Assembly: GCF_001281405.1 (NCBI RefSeq)
Contig: NZ_CP010401.1
Location: 892,001-956,000, forward strand
DNA from: Bartonella ancashensis
GTDB lineage: Bacteria; Pseudomonadota; Alphaproteobacteria; Rhizobiales; Rhizobiaceae
DNA length: 64,000 nt
Direction: 5' to 3'
Every line of letters begins with the position of its first letter. The first letter of the stretch is position 1. The notes beneath the pieces were generated by a model that made no database searches, was not told where the DNA came from, and saw only the letters and a list, made by a program, of their open reading frames with translations. Below, in pieces: positions 1 to 9,165 of this stretch. Position numbers and translations under genes: made by a program.

Positions 1-263
1 TATTAAAAAAAGTCAAAGAAGATAAGTTTTTTGTCGTTTATGGTAATTGCATTGCGTCTGTGTGTACTGATTTTGCAACTATAGAATGTAGATGCGGTTT
101 TCTGTACATCAATATTGATGTGCGATGGGAGATATAGGTGCATTGTAAAAGACGAGTAATTTTGTTCTTGGTATTAGTTATAAGTACGTACAACCCGCAC
201 AGTGTTAAATTAATCAAGAATTTAAGTTAAAGTGCCATCTACTCTGTATATATAGCATAGGTA

Positions 264-297
264 GATAAATGGAGATAAGTCTCATTTATTTTTTTCA
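264..297 (+). terminator. Possible terminator-like hairpin at the 3' end of the membrane protein gene
   Basis: ATAAAT at 264-269 and ATTTAT at 284-289 pair around an inner GAGA/TCTC stem with one bulged G, followed by a run of seven T on the plus strand. It would act on plus-strand transcripts, although the adjacent gene is on the minus strand and its last codons lie inside the hairpin. A plus-strand transcript from outside the window could end here. Weak AT-rich stem. Confidence 0.3.
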
Positions 298-1247
298 GGT
301 AAGGAAACACTTTGTATCTTTTCTCGATATTGTTGGATTTCAAAAATAGCGATAAAAAATAACGAAAGAATAAAAGGTATAATTAAATAGAATATTCTAA
401 ATACGATAAGGGCAGCAATAACATCAGTGGGATCTAAGTTAGGCATTCCTGCTATGAATAAAGCTTCAAGAACACCCACTCCTCCAGCTGGAGCATTAGA
501 AAGTAGGGTTACAGTAAAAGACGCAAGAAAAACACCTAGTATAGAAATAAAACAGACATCTGCATTATGTGGTAGAACAGCGTATATAATTCCTGCTGCA
601 CCTAAAAGTTCCAGTGGACTAATAAGGAGTTGCTGGATCACAATTTCAAGCTTTGGATAGGAAAATTGAAAATTTTTACCTATGCGCAGAGGTTTCAATT
701 GAAGCCAACTACAAAAAACATAAAGTGCTATAAATGTAAGTAGAACAGTAGCAATAATTGTGGCAAGCCATTCAGGGATACTTTCATGGATAAGTGTGAT
801 GATGTTTGGTTGTAGGATTAATACTATTCCCAAAAGCAAAGTCGTTCCGATTGCAAAAGTAAGAGAGCAAAACCCCACTAATATTGCAATTTCTGCTCCA
901 CTTAACCCTTTCATTGTGTAAGCTCTGTAACGCACAACAGCACCAGAAAAAATGGAAGCTCCTATATTATGCGAAAATGCATAAGTTGTGAACGAACATA
1001 TAGTAATAAATAGCCAAGAAATTTTATGACCAAGATGCTGTAAAGCAATACGATCGTATCCAGCAAGAGCAGCATAGGCAACGAGGGAGCAAAAGCAGGC
1101 TAAAAACCAGTGGTAGAAACTCAGGTCACCCAAACGACTTACTACATCACTAAAAGAAAGGGCTGAGAGTTTTACATAAAGGATACGCATCGATACTAGC
1201 ATTGCTAAAATACCGATAGATGGCCATATAAATGTCTTCAATTTCAC
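282..1247 (-). CDS. UPF0104/LPG-synthase-type integral membrane protein
   Basis: A 321-residue polytopic membrane protein with about eight hydrophobic segments and a short lysine-rich C-terminus (EKNK). The pattern fits the lysylphosphatidylglycerol synthase transmembrane family (UPF0104, YbhN-like), including a conserved polar patch around residues 90-115 (HNIGASIFSGAVVRYRAY). The soluble aminoacyl-transferase domain of full-length MprF is absent, so no lipid-modifying activity can be claimed; these stand-alone proteins are usually annotated as flippase-like or of unknown function. The gene stands alone, with about 880 bp of non-coding DNA between its start and the end of secDF. The family call is from overall pattern, not from a search. 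Confidence 0.75.
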   Translation of the reverse strand: MKLKTFIWPSIGILAMLVSMRILYVKLSALSFSDVVSRLGDLSFYHWFLACFCSLVAYAALAGYDRIALQHLGHKISWLFITICSFTTYAFSHNIGASIFSGAVVRYRAYTMKGLSGAEIAILVGFCSLTFAIGTTLLLGIVLILQPNIITLIHESIPEWLATIIATVLLTFIALYVFCSWLQLKPLRIGKNFQFSYPKLEIVIQQLLISPLELLGAAGIIYAVLPHNADVCFISILGVFLASFTVTLLSNAPAGGVGVLEALFIAGMPNLDPTDVIAALIVFRIFYLIIPFILSLFFIAIFEIQQYREKIQSVSLPEKNK

Positions 1248-2131
1248 GCTTCTTTACCCACTTTCTATTTGCACTATAACATTAGTTCGATAGAGATGCA
1301 TACTGCTTGCAAATTGTTACACATATATACGTAACATTATTACTATTAGCAATTTTTTCATTAGCAGTTGTCACAATACATCTGTTTATATTTATGAGCT
1401 ATTTTCGCTCTAGGCAGTAATTTTTATAGATAACACAAGAATTATTCAGACTGTGTTTGTTAACCATTAACTCTGTATTCTCGCGTTTTGTATTTATACT
1501 GCAGCAACATTTTCAGACACATTATTGACACCGAATGCATTAAGGATTCCTAATTTCATGATATTATATATTATGCAGCAAGCTAATTCTTACTTACTTT
1601 TCTGAGTTATCACCACTGCCGCTGCGAGCTTGTCTTCTTTCACCGGAGATAACAAAGTTTTCTATAGATTCTACTATGATTAGTGAGGATTACAAGAGTA
1701 ATTTTTAGGATAACGAATAGAAATTTTAAATTGCGGCTATTATAACAGGAGCTGTTTATTTTTTTCTTTCAATTTTAAAAAGTTTCCAAGATTTTAATAA
1801 GTGGATTCAGAAAGACAAAAAATTATATCGCTAGTGCATGTTTGGGAATTACTTTTCTGTATGTCTTGAGATAAAGTAGTGTTAGTCTGTTAAGAAAAGA
1901 AGGAATCTAGTTGCGAAGTAGTTTTCTTTGAATGAGATTATTTCATAACGAGAAAATGATCTAGAGCCGATTGAAGGTAATGGAACGTATCTTTCTACGT
2001 GCAGCGAAGGAAAGCTAACTTTTTATGCAGCACGCAACAAGATTAGGTTTCTTAGATTAAAATAAAAATAGCATGCAAATTTGTGAAAATTAGAGTTCAT
2101 ATAATATTGTAACATTTTTTGAAGTATCCCT
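1248..2131. other. Non-coding stretch between the membrane protein gene and secDF
   Basis: About 880 bp, AT-rich, with stop codons scattered in all frames. Short in-frame stretches near 1520-1680 on the minus strand read like eroded coding sequence, but I could not match them to a family. No tRNA, terminator with a clear T-run or mobile element is seen. The likeliest explanation is a deleted or decayed gene. Confidence 0.5.
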
Positions 2132-4624
2132 TTATTTATTTTTATTACTCCATCGTTTTCCCAAGAATAGTAAAATGGGAGCTGCGATAAAGAGAGATGA
2201 CGATGTTGCAATTATAATTCCAGCAACCATAGGTAATGCAAAATTATGAATAGCACTTCCACCCCATAGAGCCATGGGGAGCATGGCAAAAACCGTTGTA
2301 ATTGACGTGAAAGTACAACGCACAAGAACCTGATTTATAGAGAGGTCAATGAGTTCACGTAGTGGCATTTTCTTATAAAGACGCATGTTTTCACGCATTC
2401 TATCATAGACAACAACTTTATCATTTATAGAATAACCAATGATTGTCAAAAGGGCAGCAATGGCCGTTAGGTTAAAATCGAACTGAAATAGAGCAAAAAA
2501 GCCAATCATTTTTGTTGTATCAAGGATGAGTGTGATAATTGCTCCAACCGCGAAAAACCATTCAAAGCGCCACCAAATGTAGAGTGACATAGCAATTGCT
2601 GCTAAAATAACAGCAGTTGCACCTGCTGTGGCAAGTTCACTTGAGACTTTTGGACCTACAACTTCTGTCTGATCGAAGAGAACATCCGGGTAGAGATCAC
2701 TAATAGCCGCTTTTACTGCATCTATAGCGATTGTTTGTTGTTTTTCATCACCATTTTGTTTTTGAATACGGACTAAAATTGTATTTTCATTGTTAATACT
2801 CTGCAGTGTTACTTCACCAATATTAAGAGTAGAAAGCCGTGATCGCAATGTTGCAAGATCTGCAGATTTTTGTGTTGTGACACTCATTTGGCTTCCACCA
2901 ACAAAATCGATTCCTAAATTTAAGCCAGGTTTGAAAAATAGGAAAATCGAGGTAAGTGATAAGACGATTGAAATACCAATGCCGATGAAGCGAGCGTTCA
3001 TAAAACGGAAGGTCGTATTATGAGGGATCAAATTAAAAAGAGGTTGAATATTGAGTGTTTTGATTTTCCATTTACGTATCACTCCAATCATAAAAACACG
3101 TACAAGAGTGATGTCAGTGAACATAGAGATTATAATGCCGAGCAACATTGTGATAGCAAAACCACGGACGGGTCCACTTCCAAATAGGAAAAGCAAAGTG
3201 GTTGCAATAATAGCTGTTACATTAGCATCTAAAATTGTCGCAAAAGCCTGTTTAAATCCACGGTCTAAAGCAGCAAAAGCGCTAATACCTTTGCGACTTT
3301 CTTCGCGAATACGCTCGTTAATCAAAATGTTAGCATCAACAGCAATACCGATTCCTAAAATAATACCAGCAATTCCTGGAAGTGTGAGTGTAGCACCAAT
3401 GAGGCTTAATGCTGCAAGTGTTAGGATTGTATGTAGTATTAACGCTACATTTGCAATGATACCCCAGATTCCGTATAAAAAAATGATAAAGATTGCAACA
3501 AGAATGAACCCTATTGTTCCTGTATAAAGACCCATCCGAATAGCATCAGCACCAAGATTTGGCCCCACAGTTCTTTCTTCAATGACGGTTAGTGGTGCAG
3601 GTAAAGAGCCAGCACGAAGGAGAGCTGCAAGGGTAGATGCCTCTTTGGAATCAAAATTTCCTGTAATTTGCCCTTGTCCATTGGGGATAACGCCAGTAAT
3701 AATGGGAGCGGTTAGCACCTTACCATCAAGTACAATTGCAAAGGGACGATTAATGTTTTGGCGTGTTATTTCAGCAAATAACTTAGAGCCAATAGAATTC
3801 ATCGTAAATGAGATTATAGAACGTCCTGGTATTTGTGGATCAAAAGCAGCGCGCGCATCATTAAGGACATCTCCATCTAGAGCAATTTGATCGTAAATAG
3901 CATAACGTTGATTTTCATCAGTATATCCTGGAAGAACTGATACATCTGCAGGTGGGTTATTGATATCCACATTGGAGGGAACAAGATGAAAGGTCATCTT
4001 TGCAGTAGTTCCCAAGAGATCACGTAATTGCTTTGGGTCTTGTAGTCCAGGTAATTGGACCATCATACGGTCGGTTCCTACTTTCTGGATAGCTGGTTCA
4101 GCAACACCAATTTGATCAATACGGCGACGAATAATTTCTAAGCTTTGTTCGAGAGCACCACTGATACGATCTTTTGTACCAGCTTCGGTTAATGTTACAT
4201 AAACAGTTTCATTTTGAGCACGGACGGAGATATCGTTGTCTGCAACGCCAAAACTACTATAAACGGGTGTTGCTAATGTTTCCAAAGCAGCAATGGCTTC
4301 TCTACTTTGCGCAGGATTAGAAATTATTGCAACCACATTGTTTCCGATTATACGGATGCTTTTGGTTTGAATTTTCTTTTCACGTAATTTAGTGCGTACA
4401 TTTCCTAAAACTGTGCGCAATTGGTCACGCTGCAGTGTTTTAGTATCCACTTCAAGGAGAAGAGAAGATCCTCCTTGGAGGTCAAGTCCGAGTGTTACAC
4501 GAGTATCTAGCAAGAATTTTGAATTTTCAACTTTCTCCTGTGAAAACAAGTTGGGTAGTGCAATGTAAATGCCGCTTAAGAGGATAAAACAATAAAGTGT
4601 AGTTAACCAACTAGGTGTACGCAT
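2132..4624 (-). CDS. secDF: Fused protein-export membrane protein SecDF
   Basis: An 830-residue fusion of SecD and SecF, the proton-driven RND-type partners of SecYEG that pull exported proteins across the inner membrane. One N-terminal membrane segment (about 8-25) is followed by the SecD periplasmic head; GLDLQGG lies at 46-52. Five further membrane spans occupy about 365-515, with the VDANILINERI motif (Asp-430) in the proton pathway. The SecF half starts near 530, with GIDFVGG at 571-577 and its own membrane bundle to 825. Fused SecDF occurs in many Rhizobiales. It is isolated here: no yajC is recognisable in the 2 kb upstream. SecY, its partner, is encoded at 36.9 kb. Confidence 0.95.
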   Translation of the reverse strand: MRTPSWLTTLYCFILLSGIYIALPNLFSQEKVENSKFLLDTRVTLGLDLQGGSSLLLEVDTKTLQRDQLRTVLGNVRTKLREKKIQTKSIRIIGNNVVAIISNPAQSREAIAALETLATPVYSSFGVADNDISVRAQNETVYVTLTEAGTKDRISGALEQSLEIIRRRIDQIGVAEPAIQKVGTDRMMVQLPGLQDPKQLRDLLGTTAKMTFHLVPSNVDINNPPADVSVLPGYTDENQRYAIYDQIALDGDVLNDARAAFDPQIPGRSIISFTMNSIGSKLFAEITRQNINRPFAIVLDGKVLTAPIITGVIPNGQGQITGNFDSKEASTLAALLRAGSLPAPLTVIEERTVGPNLGADAIRMGLYTGTIGFILVAIFIIFLYGIWGIIANVALILHTILTLAALSLIGATLTLPGIAGIILGIGIAVDANILINERIREESRKGISAFAALDRGFKQAFATILDANVTAIIATTLLFLFGSGPVRGFAITMLLGIIISMFTDITLVRVFMIGVIRKWKIKTLNIQPLFNLIPHNTTFRFMNARFIGIGISIVLSLTSIFLFFKPGLNLGIDFVGGSQMSVTTQKSADLATLRSRLSTLNIGEVTLQSINNENTILVRIQKQNGDEKQQTIAIDAVKAAISDLYPDVLFDQTEVVGPKVSSELATAGATAVILAAIAMSLYIWWRFEWFFAVGAIITLILDTTKMIGFFALFQFDFNLTAIAALLTIIGYSINDKVVVYDRMRENMRLYKKMPLRELIDLSINQVLVRCTFTSITTVFAMLPMALWGGSAIHNFALPMVAGIIIATSSSLFIAAPILLFLGKRWSNKNK

Positions 4625-6624
4625 AATATTTCCAATAAATATTTAAAGTTTTGAAGTTAGATATAAAAAAGACGCAATAACATAATGATTTTGTGAATTA
4701 AACAGAAGAGGTAAATCAACTTTAAACATACAATCTTCGAAGAAAGAGAATATGAAAAGATACGCTTGAAAAAACAATAAAACCGAAAAATATCACTACG
4801 TTTTTGAAAATATATTTAAGTAAGTTATGATAAGTAGATAATATACACTTTCCTTCCACTCTTTATAGCAATTATTTTACCAGAAATTTCCATATGAACA
4901 TATGCAATATCATTCATTGCAATGGATAAACAGGCAATAACCGCGAAACTAGCCGACAAAACTACATACCAACAGCACGCAGCTATCAGAATCTTCAAAA
5001 AGAGAATAGAAATATTCTAGCAAAATAACGATTATAAATGCAAGGTCCCAATAAAATATACTAGAGAAAACTATTCGTAATATTAATACGTTTTTCGGAA
5101 TAAATTTTGATTTTCACCAATGAGAAGAGGTTGAGATATTTTCTTAATAATAAAAAGAAAAATTTTTAAGAAATATTCTTCCTCATAAAAAGTAATTAGT
5201 GTATCTGTATTTTCTTTTTTAAAATATTTTTAGCCGTTTATTAAAAAATATATACATTTTCTGCTTTATTACTTATTTCCTGATTAGATAAAATGATAAT
5301 AATACGTAGAAAATTTCAATGTATATGATACTGTTTTTGCAAAAAAAACTTCAAATTATTCTATTATGTTTTTTATCCATGTTCCTGTTTCAGGAATGCT
5401 ATTCTTTTACAAAAAAATAATTAGTACGACCTCTATTATACCAGGTAATTATACATATTTTTCTACTAATTATTAGATTCATTGGTGCATATGCGACTGA
5501 GATGAAAATTACTTCATTTTAAAAGTATCAAGTATCGATAGCCTAATTTAATGTGCTTAATTGAAATTAATATTACAACTTATCAAATTGTCTTATTATT
5601 TACTATTTTAAAAATATTAGCTGAATCTTGTTATTGAGCAATTTTTTTGAAGCATAAGTAAAGCGAGAGAGGTAGTCAATCTGTTAAAATTAGAGGTATG
5701 TATTTATTTTTTGATTCAAAATTTCTGCTTATCTATTTGATATTATACAAAATTATTGTTTATGATTCATATCAAAATAAATTTTGGAATATTCAAATTT
5801 TTATTAGTTTTTGGGGTTTTTAAATCAAGGTTCTTGTAATAACCCTGTTGAATATTGTTTGAATAAGTGATTTTTCCCTGTTTAGATACTTTATTGAATA
5901 TAGGGAAGGTGGTTTGGTTACAGCTTTTATGGCAAGAAAATTTACTGTATAATAGCAGTAAAATATATTTATTATCAATAAGATATATTTGTTTCTTATA
6001 GTAAAATATTTTTATATTGTGTGATGCATAAAACGGGTACAGTTTATAGATTATTTAACAAAGTGAATTGAGGTAAATGTTGAATTATTACTGCTGAGAC
6101 ACATCCCTGCACGATTAATGAAAGGGCATGCATGGTGAATACATCTCTTTGAAGAGTATGTTTTAGGAAAGACTGTTTTTATAGGAAGTTAGTTTTGTAT
6201 GAAATATTTTACGCTTCTTTTAAGAAAATAAATCTGACGATTTTGAATCTTCGCCGACATATTTTAACAAATTACTCTAAAAATACAGGGTATTACCTCT
6301 TGTTTTTTTGTTAGATGAGATTGAAAAAGAGTTTTATTATCAAAGATCAGTTATAAAAGATGTTAAATGTGTTTTAAAAATCTTAGGAAAGATGTTTAAT
6401 GTTGAGAGATGCAAGTTGTCTTTTCTTTAAGGACAAGGAGATCGAGATTGACTCTCCTTAACCCAAAAGATGAAGAGAAGATCGAAGTACAAAGAAGTAA
6501 CAACGACTCACACTCTAACATCACCACAGCATTGTTTGATAGTGTTGTAATAAGGTAAAAGTTATTGGGAATATGGTTTATTTTTTTATTTTAACTAATT
6601 GAAAAACAAGACATTTACATTACT
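4625..6624. other. 2-kb AT-rich non-coding region upstream of secDF
   Basis: Two kilobases with no open frame of useful length on either strand and very high A+T. A short open run near 6306-6428 on the plus strand is the longest stretch that looks protein-like, but it has no credible start and no family I recognise. No repeat array, integrase or structured RNA motif was recognised. The secDF promoter should lie near 4625-4800, but I cannot assign it securely. Confidence 0.5.
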
Positions 6625-6710
6625 TGGTGCGGACGGCGGGACTTGAACCCGCAAGGCCTTTGGCCGGCAGATTTTAAGTCTGCTATGTTTACCGATTTCA
6701 TCACGTCCGC
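6625..6710 (-). tRNA. tRNA-Leu (anticodon UAA)
   Basis: The minus strand folds as a class II tRNA. The seven-base acceptor stem GCGGACG pairs with CGTCCGC, the anticodon stem GCAGA/TCTGC encloses the loop CTTAAAA (anticodon UAA), a long variable arm GCCGGCCAAAGGCCTTGC follows, and the T arm is GCGGGTTCAAGTCCCGC. The discriminator is A and the CCA end is encoded (plus-strand TGG at 6625-6627). Without CCA the gene spans 6628-6710. Confidence 0.97.
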
Positions 6711-6902
6711 GATGGTCGCCTTTCATAAGCTATATCTTCCATTGAATCAAGAATAATAGCAAAATAAAAACGAAAATTCTTATTACATTGTAAGTTTATA
6801 GTGCTCGTTTTCAGTTAAAAATTATCTATCTTTAAAGGAAGATAGATATTGTTTTGAATGAATGTACTTGTTATCATACATGCCATTGAAGCTCTTGCGA
6901 AA

Positions 6903-7457
6903 ATGAGAAGTGTAAAAATGAGATTTGTTTATTATTTTGTGTTGATTTTTTTCTTAATAAATACGGGTAAATTAGGTCTTGCAGCGGATGTGACGGCATT
7001 GGAAAGAACAAAACTTTCGAATTTAATCGTTGATATTAATGAGGCTGTAAGAGGTGAAAATTTTGCGGTAATTGCTTCTCATATGCCCGCTAGGCTTTAT
7101 AAAGAAATGGCGCATCGATTGGGCGTAACAGAGGCTTCTTTGCGCAGCGATTTTTTAAAAAAATTGCGTGCTCAGTTTAAAACTATTTTAGCTGGTACTT
7201 ATCATTTAGATGAAGCCAATGTTGAATATTTTCAAACGCGTGCTGGTACTTTTTACGCGTTTATTCCAACACAATTCGAAACGAAGGATAGTATTGTTCA
7301 GTATAAAACATTGGCAATTGTTGATAACAGTCAATGGTATTTGATTTATGGGGGGAAAAAAACTGTACAAAATCCCGTTTTTCTTGAGATTTATAATGAT
7401 TTAGGTGAAGTAAATTTGACGAAAGAAACGGTAATTAAAAAAAGGGTGAGTAATTAA
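6903..7457 (+). CDS. Small secreted protein of unknown function
   Basis: I do not recognise a family. The product is 184 residues from the start chosen here, or 199 if the upstream ATG at 6858 is used. The later start (or the ATG at 6918) gives a conventional signal peptide: a short Arg/Lys n-region, then the hydrophobic FVYYFVLIFFL, with cleavage likely after GLAA. The mature part is about 155 residues, mixed alpha/beta, without cysteines or further membrane segments, and contains aromatic-rich beta-like stretches (TFYAFIPTQF, QWYLIYGGKK). It probably acts in the periplasm or is exported. It is a stand-alone gene between tRNA-Leu and a helicase gene, and codon use resembles its neighbours. 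Confidence 0.7.
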   Translation: MRSVKMRFVYYFVLIFFLINTGKLGLAADVTALERTKLSNLIVDINEAVRGENFAVIASHMPARLYKEMAHRLGVTEASLRSDFLKKLRAQFKTILAGTYHLDEANVEYFQTRAGTFYAFIPTQFETKDSIVQYKTLAIVDNSQWYLIYGGKKTVQNPVFLEIYNDLGEVNLTKETVIKKRVSN

Positions 7458-7553
7458 AAATTGTAACTATAGTTTGCGAGATTCTCTTTTTGCTTATGTC
7501 AATAGCGCTGAAACAGGTGGAATTGGTAGGCTTTGTATGTTTCTTCCTTGTTG

Positions 7554-7640
7554 CTCAGGTAATCTGAGAAACGTGAAGTGTTTGTGTTTTCTCAGTTATT
7601 TTAAAAATTAAATAGAAGAGCTCTATTGCGTAGAGCTCTT
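7554..7640 (+). promoter_or_regulatory. Structured leader upstream of the DEAD-box helicase gene
   Basis: Two hairpins precede the helicase gene: a small one (CTCAG at 7554-7558 with CTGAG at 7564-7568) and a perfect 10-bp stem (AAGAGCTCTA at 7616-7625 with TAGAGCTCTT at 7631-7640, loop TTGCG) ending 23 nt before the ATG at 7664. No T-run follows, so it is not a standard terminator. Long structured leaders are common for cold-inducible RNA helicase genes; a role here is inference. Confidence 0.45.
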
Positions 7641-7663
7641 AATGATGTCATGTAGCTCGTTGT

Positions 7664-9073
7664 TTGTTTACTACGATTGAATCGAAGAGAGAATTTATTT
7701 TGAATATTGAGAAAGAAAATGTTTTTACAGAGTTAGGCTTACAAGATTGTTTAGTTAAAAATTTGCTTATTTCTAATATTAGTGAACCTAAGCCTATCCA
7801 AGAACAAGCAATTCCGGTTATGTTAAAGGGACGTGATGTTTTAGGTATTGCGCAGACAGGCTCTGGAAAGACATTGGCATTTTCGTTGCCGATTTTGAGT
7901 CAAATTTTGACTATAGGGGATAAGCGGTGTTTTAAGGGGGCACGTGCTTTAATCTTAGTTCCTACACGCGAGCTTGCTGTTCAAATTGAAGCAGCGATTC
8001 GCTCTTTTATTAAGGGATTGCACCTTTCAACATGTTTGATTTTGGGAGGAATGTCGCGTCTAAAACAAGCTAAACGTATGGAATCTGGTGTTGATATTCT
8101 GATCGCAACACCGGGGCGTTTGATGGATCTAGTTCGTGCACGGCATGTTGATTTATCTCAATCTCGTTTTTTTGTTTTAGATGAAGCAGATCGTATGCTG
8201 GATATGGGTTTTATCAATGATGTTCGATGTATTGCAAAATGTTTACACGAGCAGCACCAAACGGCACTATTTTCTGCAACAATGCCAAAAGAAATTACAA
8301 TGTTGGCTGATAGTTTGCTTAATAATCCTATAAAAATACAAGTTGTTCCTCAGGGTACTGTAGCTGTACAAATTACCCAAAAATTATATTGTGTTCTTAC
8401 AAGTGAAAAAAAGAGTTTCTTAAATAAGCTTTTAGAAAATCCTGAGTTAATTTCGATCATTGTGTTTACTCGGACTAAACATGGCGCAGATAGTGTTACA
8501 CGTTGTCTGAAAAAAATGGGACATAGTGTTGCAACAATTCACGGTAACAAGTCGCAAAATGCCCGGCAGAACGCACTCAAAGCTTTTCGCAAAAAAGATG
8601 TTAGGATTCTTGTTGCAACTGATATTGCAGCCCGCGGTATTGATGTACCGGGTATCAGTCATGTTATCAATTATGATCTTCCGGATGAGGCGGAAAGTTA
8701 TGTACATCGTATTGGTCGCACAGGACGCAATGGTGCATCTGGTGATGCGATTACGCTTTTTGACGAAAATACAGAAAAGTCACGTTTGCATGCTATAGAG
8801 CGCGTAATCCGTATGAAATTAACTCGTGAAAATATTTCCTTTGATTCTGCACAATTTTCAGAAAATTCTTTTGTAAGAGAAGGTAATAAGAAGGAAAATC
8901 ATCAAAAAAAATCTTCCTTAAAAAGTGAAGATAAGAAGCGATCTCCTGCGTCTAATGGTAAAATCATACGGTTACACAAAGGAAAATTATCATCCAGATA
9001 TGAAAAAATGAGAGAAGGGATAAAGCGTTCTAGGTCATTACGGTCTCGTAAATCTAAACAACAGGCTTCCTAA
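7664..9073 (+). CDS. DEAD-box ATP-dependent RNA helicase (RhlE-like)
   Basis: A superfamily 2 RNA helicase of 469 residues that unwinds or remodels RNA during ribosome assembly or decay. All core motifs are present: the Q motif region (F21 to Q47), AQTGSGKT at 63-70, PTREL at 100-104, TPGR at 149-152, DEAD at 173-176, SAT at 204-206, ATDIAARGID at 318-327 and HRIGRTGR at 348-355. A lysine/arginine-rich tail (about 405-469) probably gives RNA affinity. The architecture matches RhlE-type proteins but I would not fix a symbol. A TTG at 7700, preceded by AGAGAG, is an alternative start that would begin the protein with NIEKENV. The gene is monocistronic with a hairpin-rich leader. Confidence 0.93.
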   Translation: MFTTIESKREFILNIEKENVFTELGLQDCLVKNLLISNISEPKPIQEQAIPVMLKGRDVLGIAQTGSGKTLAFSLPILSQILTIGDKRCFKGARALILVPTRELAVQIEAAIRSFIKGLHLSTCLILGGMSRLKQAKRMESGVDILIATPGRLMDLVRARHVDLSQSRFFVLDEADRMLDMGFINDVRCIAKCLHEQHQTALFSATMPKEITMLADSLLNNPIKIQVVPQGTVAVQITQKLYCVLTSEKKSFLNKLLENPELISIIVFTRTKHGADSVTRCLKKMGHSVATIHGNKSQNARQNALKAFRKKDVRILVATDIAARGIDVPGISHVINYDLPDEAESYVHRIGRTGRNGASGDAITLFDENTEKSRLHAIERVIRMKLTRENISFDSAQFSENSFVREGNKKENHQKKSSLKSEDKKRSPASNGKIIRLHKGKLSSRYEKMREGIKRSRSLRSRKSKQQAS

Positions 9074-9165
9074 ATAAGCAGTGTTTCAGTATGGATTTTT
9101 TTGAGAGATTTTATCAACTACTTTTTCCTATTCTCTTTTTTTCCTGGATAATTGTTGCTTATGCG

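Noticed and set aside
3051-3890. Long plus-strand frames opposite secDF
   Set aside because: They are antisense shadows of a strongly conserved gene.
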